DNA of 64,000 bases, taken from Hirundichthys speculiger (taxonomy: Eukaryota > Chordata > Actinopteri > Beloniformes > Exocoetidae). A program made the translations under genes and the position numbers. The notes under the pieces are model-generated. The model did not search any database. It worked only from the letters and a program-made list of their open reading frames with translations, and was not told the origin of the DNA. Below, in pieces: positions 46,301 to 58,300 of this stretch. The DNA lies in the NCBI GenBank assembly GCA_018398805.1, contig JAGFBZ010000370.1:1-64000 (forward strand), in the 5' to 3' direction. The first letter of the stretch is position 1. The number at the start of each line of letters is the position of its first letter.

Positions 46301-49300
46301 TTCTCATATACTCATACTCTCACACAGAGCAAAATAAACACTCAAAAGTTGTTAGGTCCGCATTGCAACTGAATATGCAACAAATATTTTTTTTAAAAGA
46401 CACAATTTTAATTATCTCAAGCTACATATTTCGTTTGAAATGTTGTATTTATAATGCATGGTATGTTTCTGATTTTTTTTAAAAGTGAAAATGTGGAAAA
46501 AATGTGGAAAGTCAAAGTTCCCCATGTACCACCAGAGAGCGCTCACGTACACGTACCACAGTTTGCGCACCACTGAATTAAATGCCTTGCCTTGAGTGAC
46601 TGAGTGAATTGAGTTGTTTTTTTCTTTTTTTATTGTGCTAATTTAGGGACTCCGGTTGGAAGTTGTCAGCACAAACTTAAAACAAACCTGATGAAGAAGT
46701 TTCGGTGTCTATTTGAGGGGATTCCTAAATCAGGAAACCCAACCCTTCTGAATGAGATCTACACAGAGCTCTACATCACAGAGGGCGGGACTGGAGAGGT
46801 CAACGATGAACATGAAGTCAGACAGATTGAAGCAGCATCCAGGAGACCAGACAGAGCAGAAACAACAGTCGGTCAGGAAGACATCTTTAAACTCCCGCCT
46901 GGAAGAGATGACCCGGTTAGAACGGTGATGACAAAGGGAGTGGCTGGCATTGGGAAAACAGTCCTAACACAGAAGTTCACTCTGGACTGGGCTGAGGACA
47001 AAGCCAACCAGGACATCCAGTTCACATTTCCTTTCACCTTCAGAGAGCTAAATGTGTTGAAAGAGAGGAAGTTCAGCTTTGTGGAACTTGTTCATCACTT
47101 CTTCAATGAAACCAAAGAAGCAAGAATCTGCAGGTTTGAAGAGTTCCAGGTCGTGTTCATCTTTGATGGGCTGGATGAGTGTCGACTTCCTCTGGACTTC
47201 CATAATAATGAGGTTCTGACCGATGTTACAGAGTCCACCTCAGTGGATGTGCTGCTGACAAATCTCATCAGGGGGAACCTGCTTCCCTCTGCTCGTCTCT
47301 GGATAACCACACGACCTGCAGCAGCGAATCAGGTCCCTCCGGAGTGTGTTGACATGGTGACCGAGATTAGAGGATTTACTGATCAACAGAAAGAGGAGTA
47401 TTTCAGAAAGAGATTCAGAGATGAGGAGCAAGCCAACAGGATCATCTCCCACATCAAGACACGAAGCCTCCACATCATGTGTCACATCCCAGTCTTCTGC
47501 TGGATAACCGCTACAGTTCTGGAAGATGTGTTGAAAAGCAGAAAAGGCGGAGAGTTGCCTAAAACCGTGACCGAGATGTACATCCACTTCCTGGTGGTTC
47601 AAACCAAACTGAGAAAAGTCAAGTATGATGGAGGAACCGAGTCAGATCCACACTGGACTCCTGAGAGCAGGAAGATTATTGTGTCTCTGGGAAAACTGGC
47701 TTTTGAGCAGCTGCAGAAAGGAAACCTGATCTTCTATGAATCGGACCTGAAGGAGTGTGGCATCGATGCCAGAGCAGCTTCTGTCTACTCAGGAGTGTTC
47801 ACACAGATCTTTAGAGAGGAGAGAGGCCTGTACCGGGACAAGGTGTTCTGCTTCGTCCATCTGAGCGTTCAGGAGTTTCTAGCTGCGCTTCATGTCCATC
47901 TGACCTTCACCAATTCTGGTGTCAATTTGTTGGAAGAACAAACAACATCCTGGAGGTCTGAAATGAGAGAAGACGAGTCAGCTGAGACAGACATCTACAG
48001 AAGCGCTGTGGACAAAGCTTTAGAGAGCTCGGACGGACACCTAGACTTGTTCCTTCGCTTCCTCCTGGGTCTGTCCCTGCAGGAAAACCAGATGCTGTTA
48101 GGGGGCCTGTTAAGACATGCAGCGTGCAGTTCACAGACCAATGAGGAAACAGCTGAGTACATCAAGAAGAAGATCAGCGGGAGTCTGTCTGCAGAGAAAA
48201 GCATCAATCTGTTCCACTGTCTGAATGAACTGAACGATCGTTCTCTGGTGGAGGAGATCCAACAGTCCCTAAGTTCAGGAAGTCTCTCCACAGATAAACT
48301 GTCTCCTGCTCAGTGGTCAGCTCTCGCCTTCATTTTACTTACATCAGAACAAGATCTGGATGTGTTTGACCTGAAGAAATACTCTGCTTCTGAGGAGGCT
48401 CTACTGAGGCTTCTGCCAGTGGTCAAAGCCTCCAAGAAAGCTCTGTATGTACACAGTTGAATTTCTTCATATTAGTTTTTTCCTTCAAGAGAAAAAAAAC
48501 TCTAAAACATTTGAATATTTCTCTCTTTTTTTCAGTTTGAGTCTCTGTAACCTCTCAGAGAGAAGCTGTGAAGCTCTGTCGGCACTTATCAGCTCCCCTT
48601 CCTCAAATCTGAAAGAGTTGGATCTAAGTAACAACAACCTGAAGGATTCAGGAGTGAAACTGTTGTGCGCTGGACTGGAGAGTCCTTATTGTGTGCTTGA
48701 AACTCTCAGGTTGGTAATGGAATTTTAAAAATGTACACTATCGTTCAAAAGTCATCCCTAGTCTTGTATTTAAAAAGTTTGGACGTTGCTTCTGAAGTAA
48801 GTTCTATTAGAAGGAATGTTAACTAACATTAGGTAGCATCTGCTAACCTATGATCTGCTAATGAATTTTATTGACGTGACACAACAAGCCTTCCAGCATT
48901 TTCTAGGTCAAGCCACATATTCATAAACAATTCAATTCAACTTTATTTGTATAGCATTGATTACAATACAAATAGTCTCTAGGTGCTTTTCAGAGACCAA
49001 AATCCAAAATATTATTAACTAGTGATGGTGAGATGAAGCCTCATGAGGCACTTGAGCCAGTTGGTTCCAGAAAGGGTTCATTACTCCAAGCTTCTTGTGT
49101 ACACAACACCACCTACTGGCCGGGTGTATAATAACAGGCAGCTGTATCTCAACCACTGCTGGTTGTGGTGCATTGAATATTGGTTTCTGTTTCTACAAAG
49201 ACCAAATAAATTCTCTACATAAATTATCACACATGTGTATAATTGAATATGTCATGAACACATTATGTGTGTGTAAAGTTTCCCAGTATGGAAGTACAGT

Positions 49301-52300
49301 GATCCCTTAGTTATCGCGGTTAATGGGGACCGGCGCCCCCCCCCCGCAATAATCAAAATCCGCAAAAATGGAGGCGGAGGCCCCCCCCCCCGAGCCTAAA
49401 TAATGTGTTTAAAATATGTTTAAACACCGCAAAAAAGTAGCGAGACACTGCAGTGACACAAGACAAAGGCTAAACTGTGGTCTTTCTGTTTCCCTCACAG
49501 CCTCTGGTTCTGAACTGTCAATCAATCAATAACTTTTTTTTTTTTTTTTCATAATAAAGACCTAAGCTATAGTCAGGAGGGAGGGCTTTTCACCCGCCAG
49601 CTTCTCCTCCCGGTATTTAAAAGAACAACAGCAGAGGGAACAAAAGGGTGTTTTTATCTGTTTGTTTTTGCAAAAGGGAGTCTAATCAGTGAACCTGATG
49701 GTAGAAACTTAAATTGGTACAAAGTCTCTCTCTTACTAAAACAGTTTTACACCAACGTTCATTTATGTAAACACATACTCCACCTCCACATGATTTCCCA
49801 GTTGTTGCAGACCCTCTGTCGGTGTGGAGCGGAACCAGAACCCGTCTATGTCTAGATCACCGTCAACGTCCCTTTCCCCGAGCCAGGTCTCAGAGACCAG
49901 GATGCAGGTTTCTTTGAACACATGCTGGTGGCGAACAAGAGCCTGTAGTTCCTCAGTTTTATTGTGGAGAGTGCGGACGTTGGACAGGATAACTGAAGGG
50001 AGGGGGATGATGCCCAACAGGTGTTGCCGTCTCATGCGCTCCCGTACGCCGCCTCTTCTGCCTCGCCTCCTCGGTTTCCGTCGTGGAGGTACAAAGTTGT
50101 CTCCTTCCCCGTGCTCGGTCAGGAAAGACTAGGTCTGCTGGTGGGCCGCTGATCACGGGATTAGAGAATTTTAACAGATAGTCTCTGGAATATTGAACGG
50201 AGCTGTCAGCAACCCCAGGTGACATGAGGACGCAGCACCGCCAATAAAAAGATCAGAGTCAGATCCATGTCACTGAATCATGACACTCTTAATCACACAA
50301 AAGTGAGGTTGATCAATTCTAAGTGCACAGCGAGTTTAAAAGTTTAAGTAAAAAATAACAAACTTAAAACTGACATGCTTCCCACTGCTGCCGGTCGCTG
50401 CGTCGTGCATGCGCCCAGTAAATGCGTAAATGTAGTAAATGCGTCTCGGCCAAACAGCGCCCAGATTCTAGAGTTCTGTCTGTGTTTCTTTGTTGCTTAC
50501 AGGAGGCTGTGAGTCATTGTTTGATGTTTCGCTGGCAGCTGCAGCCTCTCGTCTGCTGTTGGCTGGATTTTCGCAGAATTTAAGCGATTATTTCTTGATT
50601 TTTTTTATTATAATATATTTCTGAAAAAAATCCGCGATGGACTAAAACCGCGTTAGTCAAACAGCGATGTGGCAAGGGATCACTGTATATTATAATATAG
50701 CAGGCTGTGCAATAATGGTTTTCGGTCACTTTAGGAGAATTTCATGAGCCTGAGCAGGCAGAGGACAGTGGAAGTGCTGGTAAAACTAAGGAAGATGGAC
50801 TGAATATGCTTGTATTACTTGGACAATGACTACAGGACAGGGGAGATCTGTATGAGGTGCCATGAAGGACATTATTCTCAATTAACATTCACACACACAT
50901 ATGAAACTGAACTGTCTCACATACTATACTGAAAACTTTGCACACACACAGGTGAAATCTTACACACACACACAAGTGAAAGCTTATACACATGCATGTA
51001 AAATCCTCTCAAACATACAACTGGAAATTTCAGTTTGATTCAATTTTTATTTATAAAGTATTTGTAAGTTTTTGGTTTTAAGTGATTCCTTCTTTTTGCC
51101 ACAACCTCACCGGCCTTTAAGAACACCCTTTTATGTGGTACAGAAGATGATGATGTGCACAAACACACAAGAGCAAGAATGTATAAATGGCGGTACAGTC
51201 ATTTTTCCCTCTCCTGGTATTCCAGAGGGTTATTAGGAGTTATCAAATCAAAATGTTTCCACACAGGGGAAAATCCTCCTCGAGGCTGGCTCCGTCCTTT
51301 TATCTATCCTTCTCTCCTCACTGTCCTAAATCTTCAAATTATCCCTCTCTCTAAACTCTCCAAATTATTTTCAACTATATAGACGCTATCCAAACTCTAG
51401 TGTCCAAACTAATAAATATCTAACCAAACTCTGAACCGACTGGAACTTTCTATCAACAACCATGAGGCAACTATGCTGTCCAGGACAAATTGATAGTTAT
51501 TATCCATTAGCTGGACAATTAATAATTCCATGTATTTATATTCTGACTGGTACATTGTTAGTTTATGAACTACAGAGATGACTATATAAACAGATGTAGG
51601 CAGCAACACTGAGGTGGTCAGAGGTTCAGACTGCAGGTCAGCATGTTAGTGGATATCCCAGAGACACCTATATAGACAGGTGGAGGTCAACGCTGGGATG
51701 ACGTCTATATAGACAGGTGGAGGTCAACGCTGGGATGACGTCTATATAGACAGGTGGATGTCAATGCTGGGATGACGTCTATATAGACAGGTGGAGGTCA
51801 ACGCTGGGATGACGTCTATATAGACAGGTGGAGGTCAATGCTGGGATGACGTCAATATAGACAGGTGGAGGTCAACGCACGTCAATATAGACAGGTGAGG
51901 TCAACGCTGGGATGACGTCTATATAGAGGTGGAGGTCAACTGGGATACGTCTAATAGACAGGTGGAGGTCAACGCTGGGATGACGTCTATATAGACAGGT
52001 GGAGGTCAATGCTGGGATGACGTCTATATAGACAGGTGGAGTCAACGGGATGACGTCTATATGACAGTGACGTCTATATAGGACAGGTGGAGGTCAACGC
52101 TGGGATGACGTCTATATAGACAGGTGGAGGTCAACGCTGGGATGACGTCTATATAGACAGGTGGAGGTCAAACGCTGGGATGACGTCTATATAGACGGTG
52201 GAGGTCAACGCTGGGATGACGTCTATATAGACAGGTGGAGGTCAACGCTGGGATGACGTCTATATAGGACAGGTGGAGGTCAACGCTGGGATGACGTCTA

Positions 52301-55300
52301 TATAGACAGGTGGAGGTAACGCTGGGATGATATAGACGAACGTAGACAGGTGGAGGTCAACGCTGGGATGACGTCTATATAGACAGGTGGAGGTCAACGC
52401 TGGGATGACGTCTATAGACAGGTGGAGGTCAACGCTGACGACAGGTGGAGTCAACGCTGGGATGACGTCTATATAGACAGGTGGAGGTCAACGCTGGGAT
52501 GACGTCTATATAGACAGGTGGAGGTCAAACGCTGGGATGACGTCTATATAGACAGGTGGAGGTCAACGCTGGGATGACGTCTATATAGACAGGTGGAGGT
52601 CAACGCTGGGATGACGTCTATATAGACAGGTGGAGGTCAACGCTGGGATGATATAGACAGGTGGAGGTCAACGCTGGGATGACGTCTATATAGACAGGTG
52701 GGTCAACGCTGGGATGACGTCTATATATAGACGTAGACAGTGGAGGTCAACGCTGGGATGACGTCTATATAGACAGGTGGAGGTCAACGCTGGGATGACG
52801 TCTATATAGACAGGTGGAGGTCAACGCTGGATGACGTCTATATAGACAGGTGGAGGTCAACGCTGGGATGACGTCTATATAGACAGGTGGAGGTCACTGG
52901 GACTATATAGACGGTGGAGGTCAACGCTGGGATGACGTCTATATAGACGGGTGGAGGTAAACGCTGGGATGACGACTATATAGAGGGTGGAGGTCAACGC
53001 TGGGATGGCGTCTATATAGACGGGTGGAGGTCAACGCTGGGATGACGTCTATATAGACGGGTGGAGGTCAAACTCTGGGATGACGTCTATATAGACGGGT
53101 GGAGGGCAACGCTGGGATGACGTCTATATAGACGGGTGGAGGTCAACGCTGGGATGACGTCTATATAGACAGGTGGAGGTCAACGGGGACGTCTATATAG
53201 ACAGGTGGAGGTCAACGCTGGGGATGACGTCTATATAGACAGGTGGAGGTCAACGCTGGGATGACGTCTATATCAGGGTTATATAGTTAACGAAAACTAA
53301 GACTAAAACTAAAACTAGCAATGAAAAAATATTTCAGTTAACTGAATAAAAATAAAAACTACAATAAAAAAAAACGAAAACTAAATAAAAACTACAATGA
53401 AGGATGTAAAATAACTAAAACTAAACTGAATTGTAGATAAATTCAGCTTCGTTTTCGTTGTCGTTTCGTTTTCTCCTCGATTACTGCCATAGAGATTACT
53501 GCCGTCTCAGCAGCCGCTATGATACCCTCCCTCCAGAGAGGGGGCAGCATAGCGGATAGACCTTTCGGGCCAGCCCCCGGAAGTACCCGTCCGCCATTGC
53601 GGGTTGTGTACAGAGCGACACTTTCACCGGCTCGCAGATTAACCAGTGTTTTTCTCTTTCTACAAATATATATTTTTATAATGTCGAGTCGGTCGAGTGG
53701 AATACATGTTCTGTCATAAAACTGTGCCAACAATGGCATGAAAATGCAACAATGAAGAAGAAAGTATGAAATACACAAGCCTTTACTGCACGAAGACTGC
53801 CTTGTTTGCAGAACAAGAAGTTAGGAAGACGTGGGTGAAAAATATCAACAGAAAGGACTTTGTTCCAAATGAATACAGCGGGTGAGTTTCGTTAACATTC
53901 AATCTCGTACTACTCATAGTCTCGCTGAGAGTCCCGGACGATTCTGGCCGAAAGAACAGCAGTATGAGGCTATGTAGCCTCGGCACTAGCACAAGCCTAT
54001 AAATGAATGATGAATGAATGAATGAATGACTTAGGAGAATGATCAAATAAATTAAATATAACATTAACACATAGCCTAATTTACACTCGCGTTAACATTA
54101 CAGCAGCATAATCTTTATGGCTGTTGACGTTAGTTATAGCCAGCGTCCACAGTTTTTAGTGTTTGATTATGGGAATAGATCATGCTATTTCCATAACCAA
54201 TCATTAAAAACAGCAATAACTACCTTCATCTGTAACTGGAGGCCACTGCCTAACATCATCAATCCAAGACATGTTTGCGTTATCAGAACAGATGCTCCAC
54301 GCTGCTGTGTTTGGGTTACTTGATGGAGCACCGCACCCTCCAGTTATGGCGGAGCCACTAGGGGGCGCATGTCCACAATTTTCAAGTCGAAAAGGTGTAT
54401 AATCTGCTGCATACTGCAAGAAGAAGAAAAACTAAAACTAAGACTAAAACTAAATAAAACTAAACTGAAATCTCAAATAAAAACTAAACTAAAACTACAA
54501 ATTACTTGGAACTAACTAAAACTAAACTGAAATAAAAAAGCAAACTGGAAAACTAAATAAAAATAAAAACTAAAGAAAATTTCAAAACTATAATAACCTT
54601 GGTCTATATAGACGGGTGGAGGTCAACGCTGGGATGATTTTGGATCAGTTGGAGGCTTTTCAGAGAATTACTGATAATAACACATTAGAATATCATGTTG
54701 TGCCTGTTAGACTAGACGGGGAATCTACACCAACTTAATATTTTTGCTCTGCACCATGACAGGATCACCAGTTCCATAGTAAATTGTTTAAATGTTTTTA
54801 CTGGCTGGGGGCAGTCCTCAAGAAGCAGCCTGGATTATCAGGAGGAGCGTCTAAAATAATCAGCCAAATTACTAGAAATAAAAGCCAGATGGGGTGAATC
54901 AGACGATGCTTTCCCCCAAAACATCAGTTGTATTGTAATCCAAATATATGCATTTGTTGTAGATTTACAATGACATTAAATTCATTCTGTTCTCTTCAGC
55001 ATTCGATCATAAGTTGTGTCTTCATTTTTATTTATCACCTCTTCAGACTGAATGCCTGTAATCTCTCAGAAGGAAGCTGTGAAGCTCTGGCCTTACCTTT
55101 AAACTCCGAGTCGTGTCATCTAACCGAGCTGGACCTCACCAACAATGACCTGCGGGATTCAGGAGTGGAGCTTCTGTCTACGGGACTAGCTAGTCCACAC
55201 TGTAAACTGGAAACTCTCAGGTCAGTGTTCAGCCTTTTAAGCTCACAGCACCTCTGAATACTTTACATATTTTCTCTTCGTACTTTAGTTGTGGAAATGT

Positions 55301-58300
55301 GAGGTATTGCAGATGATTGGGGTTCACAGAACTTGTATCTGCAGGTTGTCAGGCTGCCTAATCACAGAGGAAGGCTGCACTTCTCTGGTCTCAGCTCTGA
55401 GCTCCAACCCCTCCCATCTGAGAGAGCTGGACCTGAGCTACAACCATCCAGGAGAGTCAGTGAAGCTGCTGACAGCTGGAGTAGAGGATCCAGCCTGGAA
55501 ATTGGAGACTCTCAGGTATGAACACACCTCCACACAGTGTCTAATAGAGGAGGAAGCATTTACTTGCCCCTTTGATGTTTTAGGAAAATTTACATCAGAG
55601 TAAAGCCTGCAGTCCTTTCCTCTTGGTACCAACGGGTCTTTCCCAGTTTCCAGCCACACTCCCAGTGTACTTGACTTTAAAGTGGTCATTTTCTGCTCAT
55701 TTTCAGCCATCTAATTGTAATCTCTGGGAGCTTTACACCAGTTTTGGTGCCACCATATGTCCAAAAACCTTCTAAACCAAAATGACGAGAATCAAGGCAG
55801 ATTTGAGTTAGTATGAAATGTGTGTTTGCAGCAAAATAGCAAATAATTTTCAGCACGGGGGGGGGGTAACGTGGCTGACCCATAGCTATACTGAATTCAT
55901 CACCTGAATTTAATTTATCCCAGTTCCAGCTGTACTCCATTTTCAAGTTGTGTTGTACTGATTGTGATACCAGTATCAGAAATTGACTTTTCGGTAAGCA
56001 CCGCCCCCTTCCTAGTTACTGTTGCTAGGTCAGACAAATTGGCTGCTCCTGTGTTAAGGACTGTGTTAATTCGCTATATTTCCGATGTGTATCATCAGTG
56101 TTAATATTATACTAGAATCACAAGCCTGTTAGCTGGCTACCGAGCTCTGGTCCATATTTTTTACCATAGTGTTCGATGACTTCTCCACTTTGGGCCAGAG
56201 CTCACTAGCCACCTATCAGCCTGCCTCGTTGTCTCCAAATATGTATGGCCTTGGATATTTATTTTGTTAGGTATAAGGTGAGGCTTGTGATGTTAACATC
56301 ACTTTATTAATTATATTAATACAATGCTGCGACTGTCTGATGTTAACATAGCTCTGGTGTGGGATAGACCTATGGACCAGAGCTAATGCTAACAGAGTCA
56401 CCCTCCCTGCTGCTAAATCATATTGTTACTTTTACTAAACGGTGGTTCATCTAGTTCATCATCAACTAAATAAAGTAAACTTACCTTGGACTAAATGTAG
56501 GTGTGTTTTGTAACGTTCCCCACGTTCAGTTGCTTGTGTGGACGAACACAGCTTAACCTACAGCTGCATTTTTCCAGCATTTGTTTTGGTTTAGGAAAGA
56601 GAATAAAAATGTCCCTCCAAACGTTCTGGACACCTCGAGTCACTGTTGCAGGTCCCCAGCAGCAATATTTCACCATGTTGTTATTAGAGTATAATATTAA
56701 TACTGATAATAATGATAACTGAAAAAATAGCAAATTAACACAGTCCTTAACGCAGGAGCAGCAAGTTTGTCCGACCTGGCAACAGTAACTAGAAAGGGGG
56801 CGGTGTTTACCAAAAGGTCAATTGCTCCGATACTGCCAAAAATATCGTTATTGGTATCAGTTTGTACGGGAGTCCAGGCACCAACCTATACCAAGTAATT
56901 TATATTTAATGATTTATTTACTGGTTACTTCCGTTACACTACCAGCAAAAAGAAATACTTTTTAATTTTGCAATACTGTTTTAAACTGTTCTATTTGGGA
57001 ATAGATATAGACATAAATGGCTTGAATTTGTTGTATTTATTCATGTTTTACAACAATAATAATTATATTACAGTCAGCCAATTTTTTGCAATTTTTAAAA
57101 AAATATCGTACTCAGATCGGCAGTCAATATCGGTTGATACCCTCAACTCAAGAATCGGTATCGGTATGGGGAGGGAAATCTGAACATTTCTATTTTCAAG
57201 TGTGCCAGATCTCTCTTTCCACCTTTCCCATCTTCACCTCCCAGTACACCTTGGGTTAAACTGCTGTGGCTCAAGTCTGATCAAGAGGATTTGCTGTCCA
57301 AGATTTATGATGTGCTCTTTTCTTTTTGATGAGTCAACTGACATGAAAACCAAATCTGCCAGAAAAATGGAACAGGGATTTGATTTTTCAGTGGAAAGGT
57401 GGAATAGGGTGACTCAGACGTCCAGATCAGCTCACCTTGTTGCTGTCTTTCTTTAGTACAGTCCTAAAGTGTGTTATAGAGAAAACCTTTTCAAAGCCAG
57501 ATTATTTTAGTTTTATTCTGGTGTTTCTTATTGCTCCAGCAGGTGTCCTGTCACTTCCTGTCATTTGACCCATGGGTTTTGTTCCCTCATGAGGTCATTT
57601 TTGGGCTTCCTGAAAACTGGACTGAGTTTACTCACGTACAACTGGGTATTTTCTCATTCAGCTCAATACCAACAAGGGGTTGTCAAGAAAGCTCCCTCCA
57701 GCTCAGATGTTAACTGATGTCCCGTCTTTTCTCAAACTGGAAATGATCTCATGTGAAGTTAAAGGCAGAAGCCATTAGTTCTAGTAGTTTTTCATATCTT
57801 ATTTTGAATCTATGAAGCTCTTTCCTTCAATTCAGTTCAATTCAATTTTATTTGTATAGCGTCTGTTACAATGTCAATTGTCTCTAGGTGCTTTACAGAG
57901 ACCCAGATCATGACCCCCTGAGCAAATATCATTAACTAAAATTATAATTCCTTCCTTCTGACTGCACAGCACACATGTAAATATCTGTTTGATTAACTAT
58001 TAATCCCATATCCCACCCATCTTTTATTTTTTAATAAGTGTTTTGATCAAAATACTTCCTCTTCTTCTCAATGAATTGTCAGGAAGTTGAAGAAACGTCG
58101 AATGATGTATAAAACTCTGATCTTTAAGTGTGCACATGGCCTGATGAGAAAAGCTCAGTGAACAAAATAAAATCAGAAAAAAATCTGCCTTAATATTCCT
58201 GTTTTTTTTTCTGATATACTGAGTGTTAGTTTACAACATCATTTAAAAAGTGATAACATGGATACATGAAGAGAAATTATATCAAACTGTGCTGGAACGC

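Noticed and set aside
51638..53273. Possible CRISPR or origin iteron array
   Set aside because: A 37-bp head-to-tail minisatellite without spacers in fish genomic DNA.
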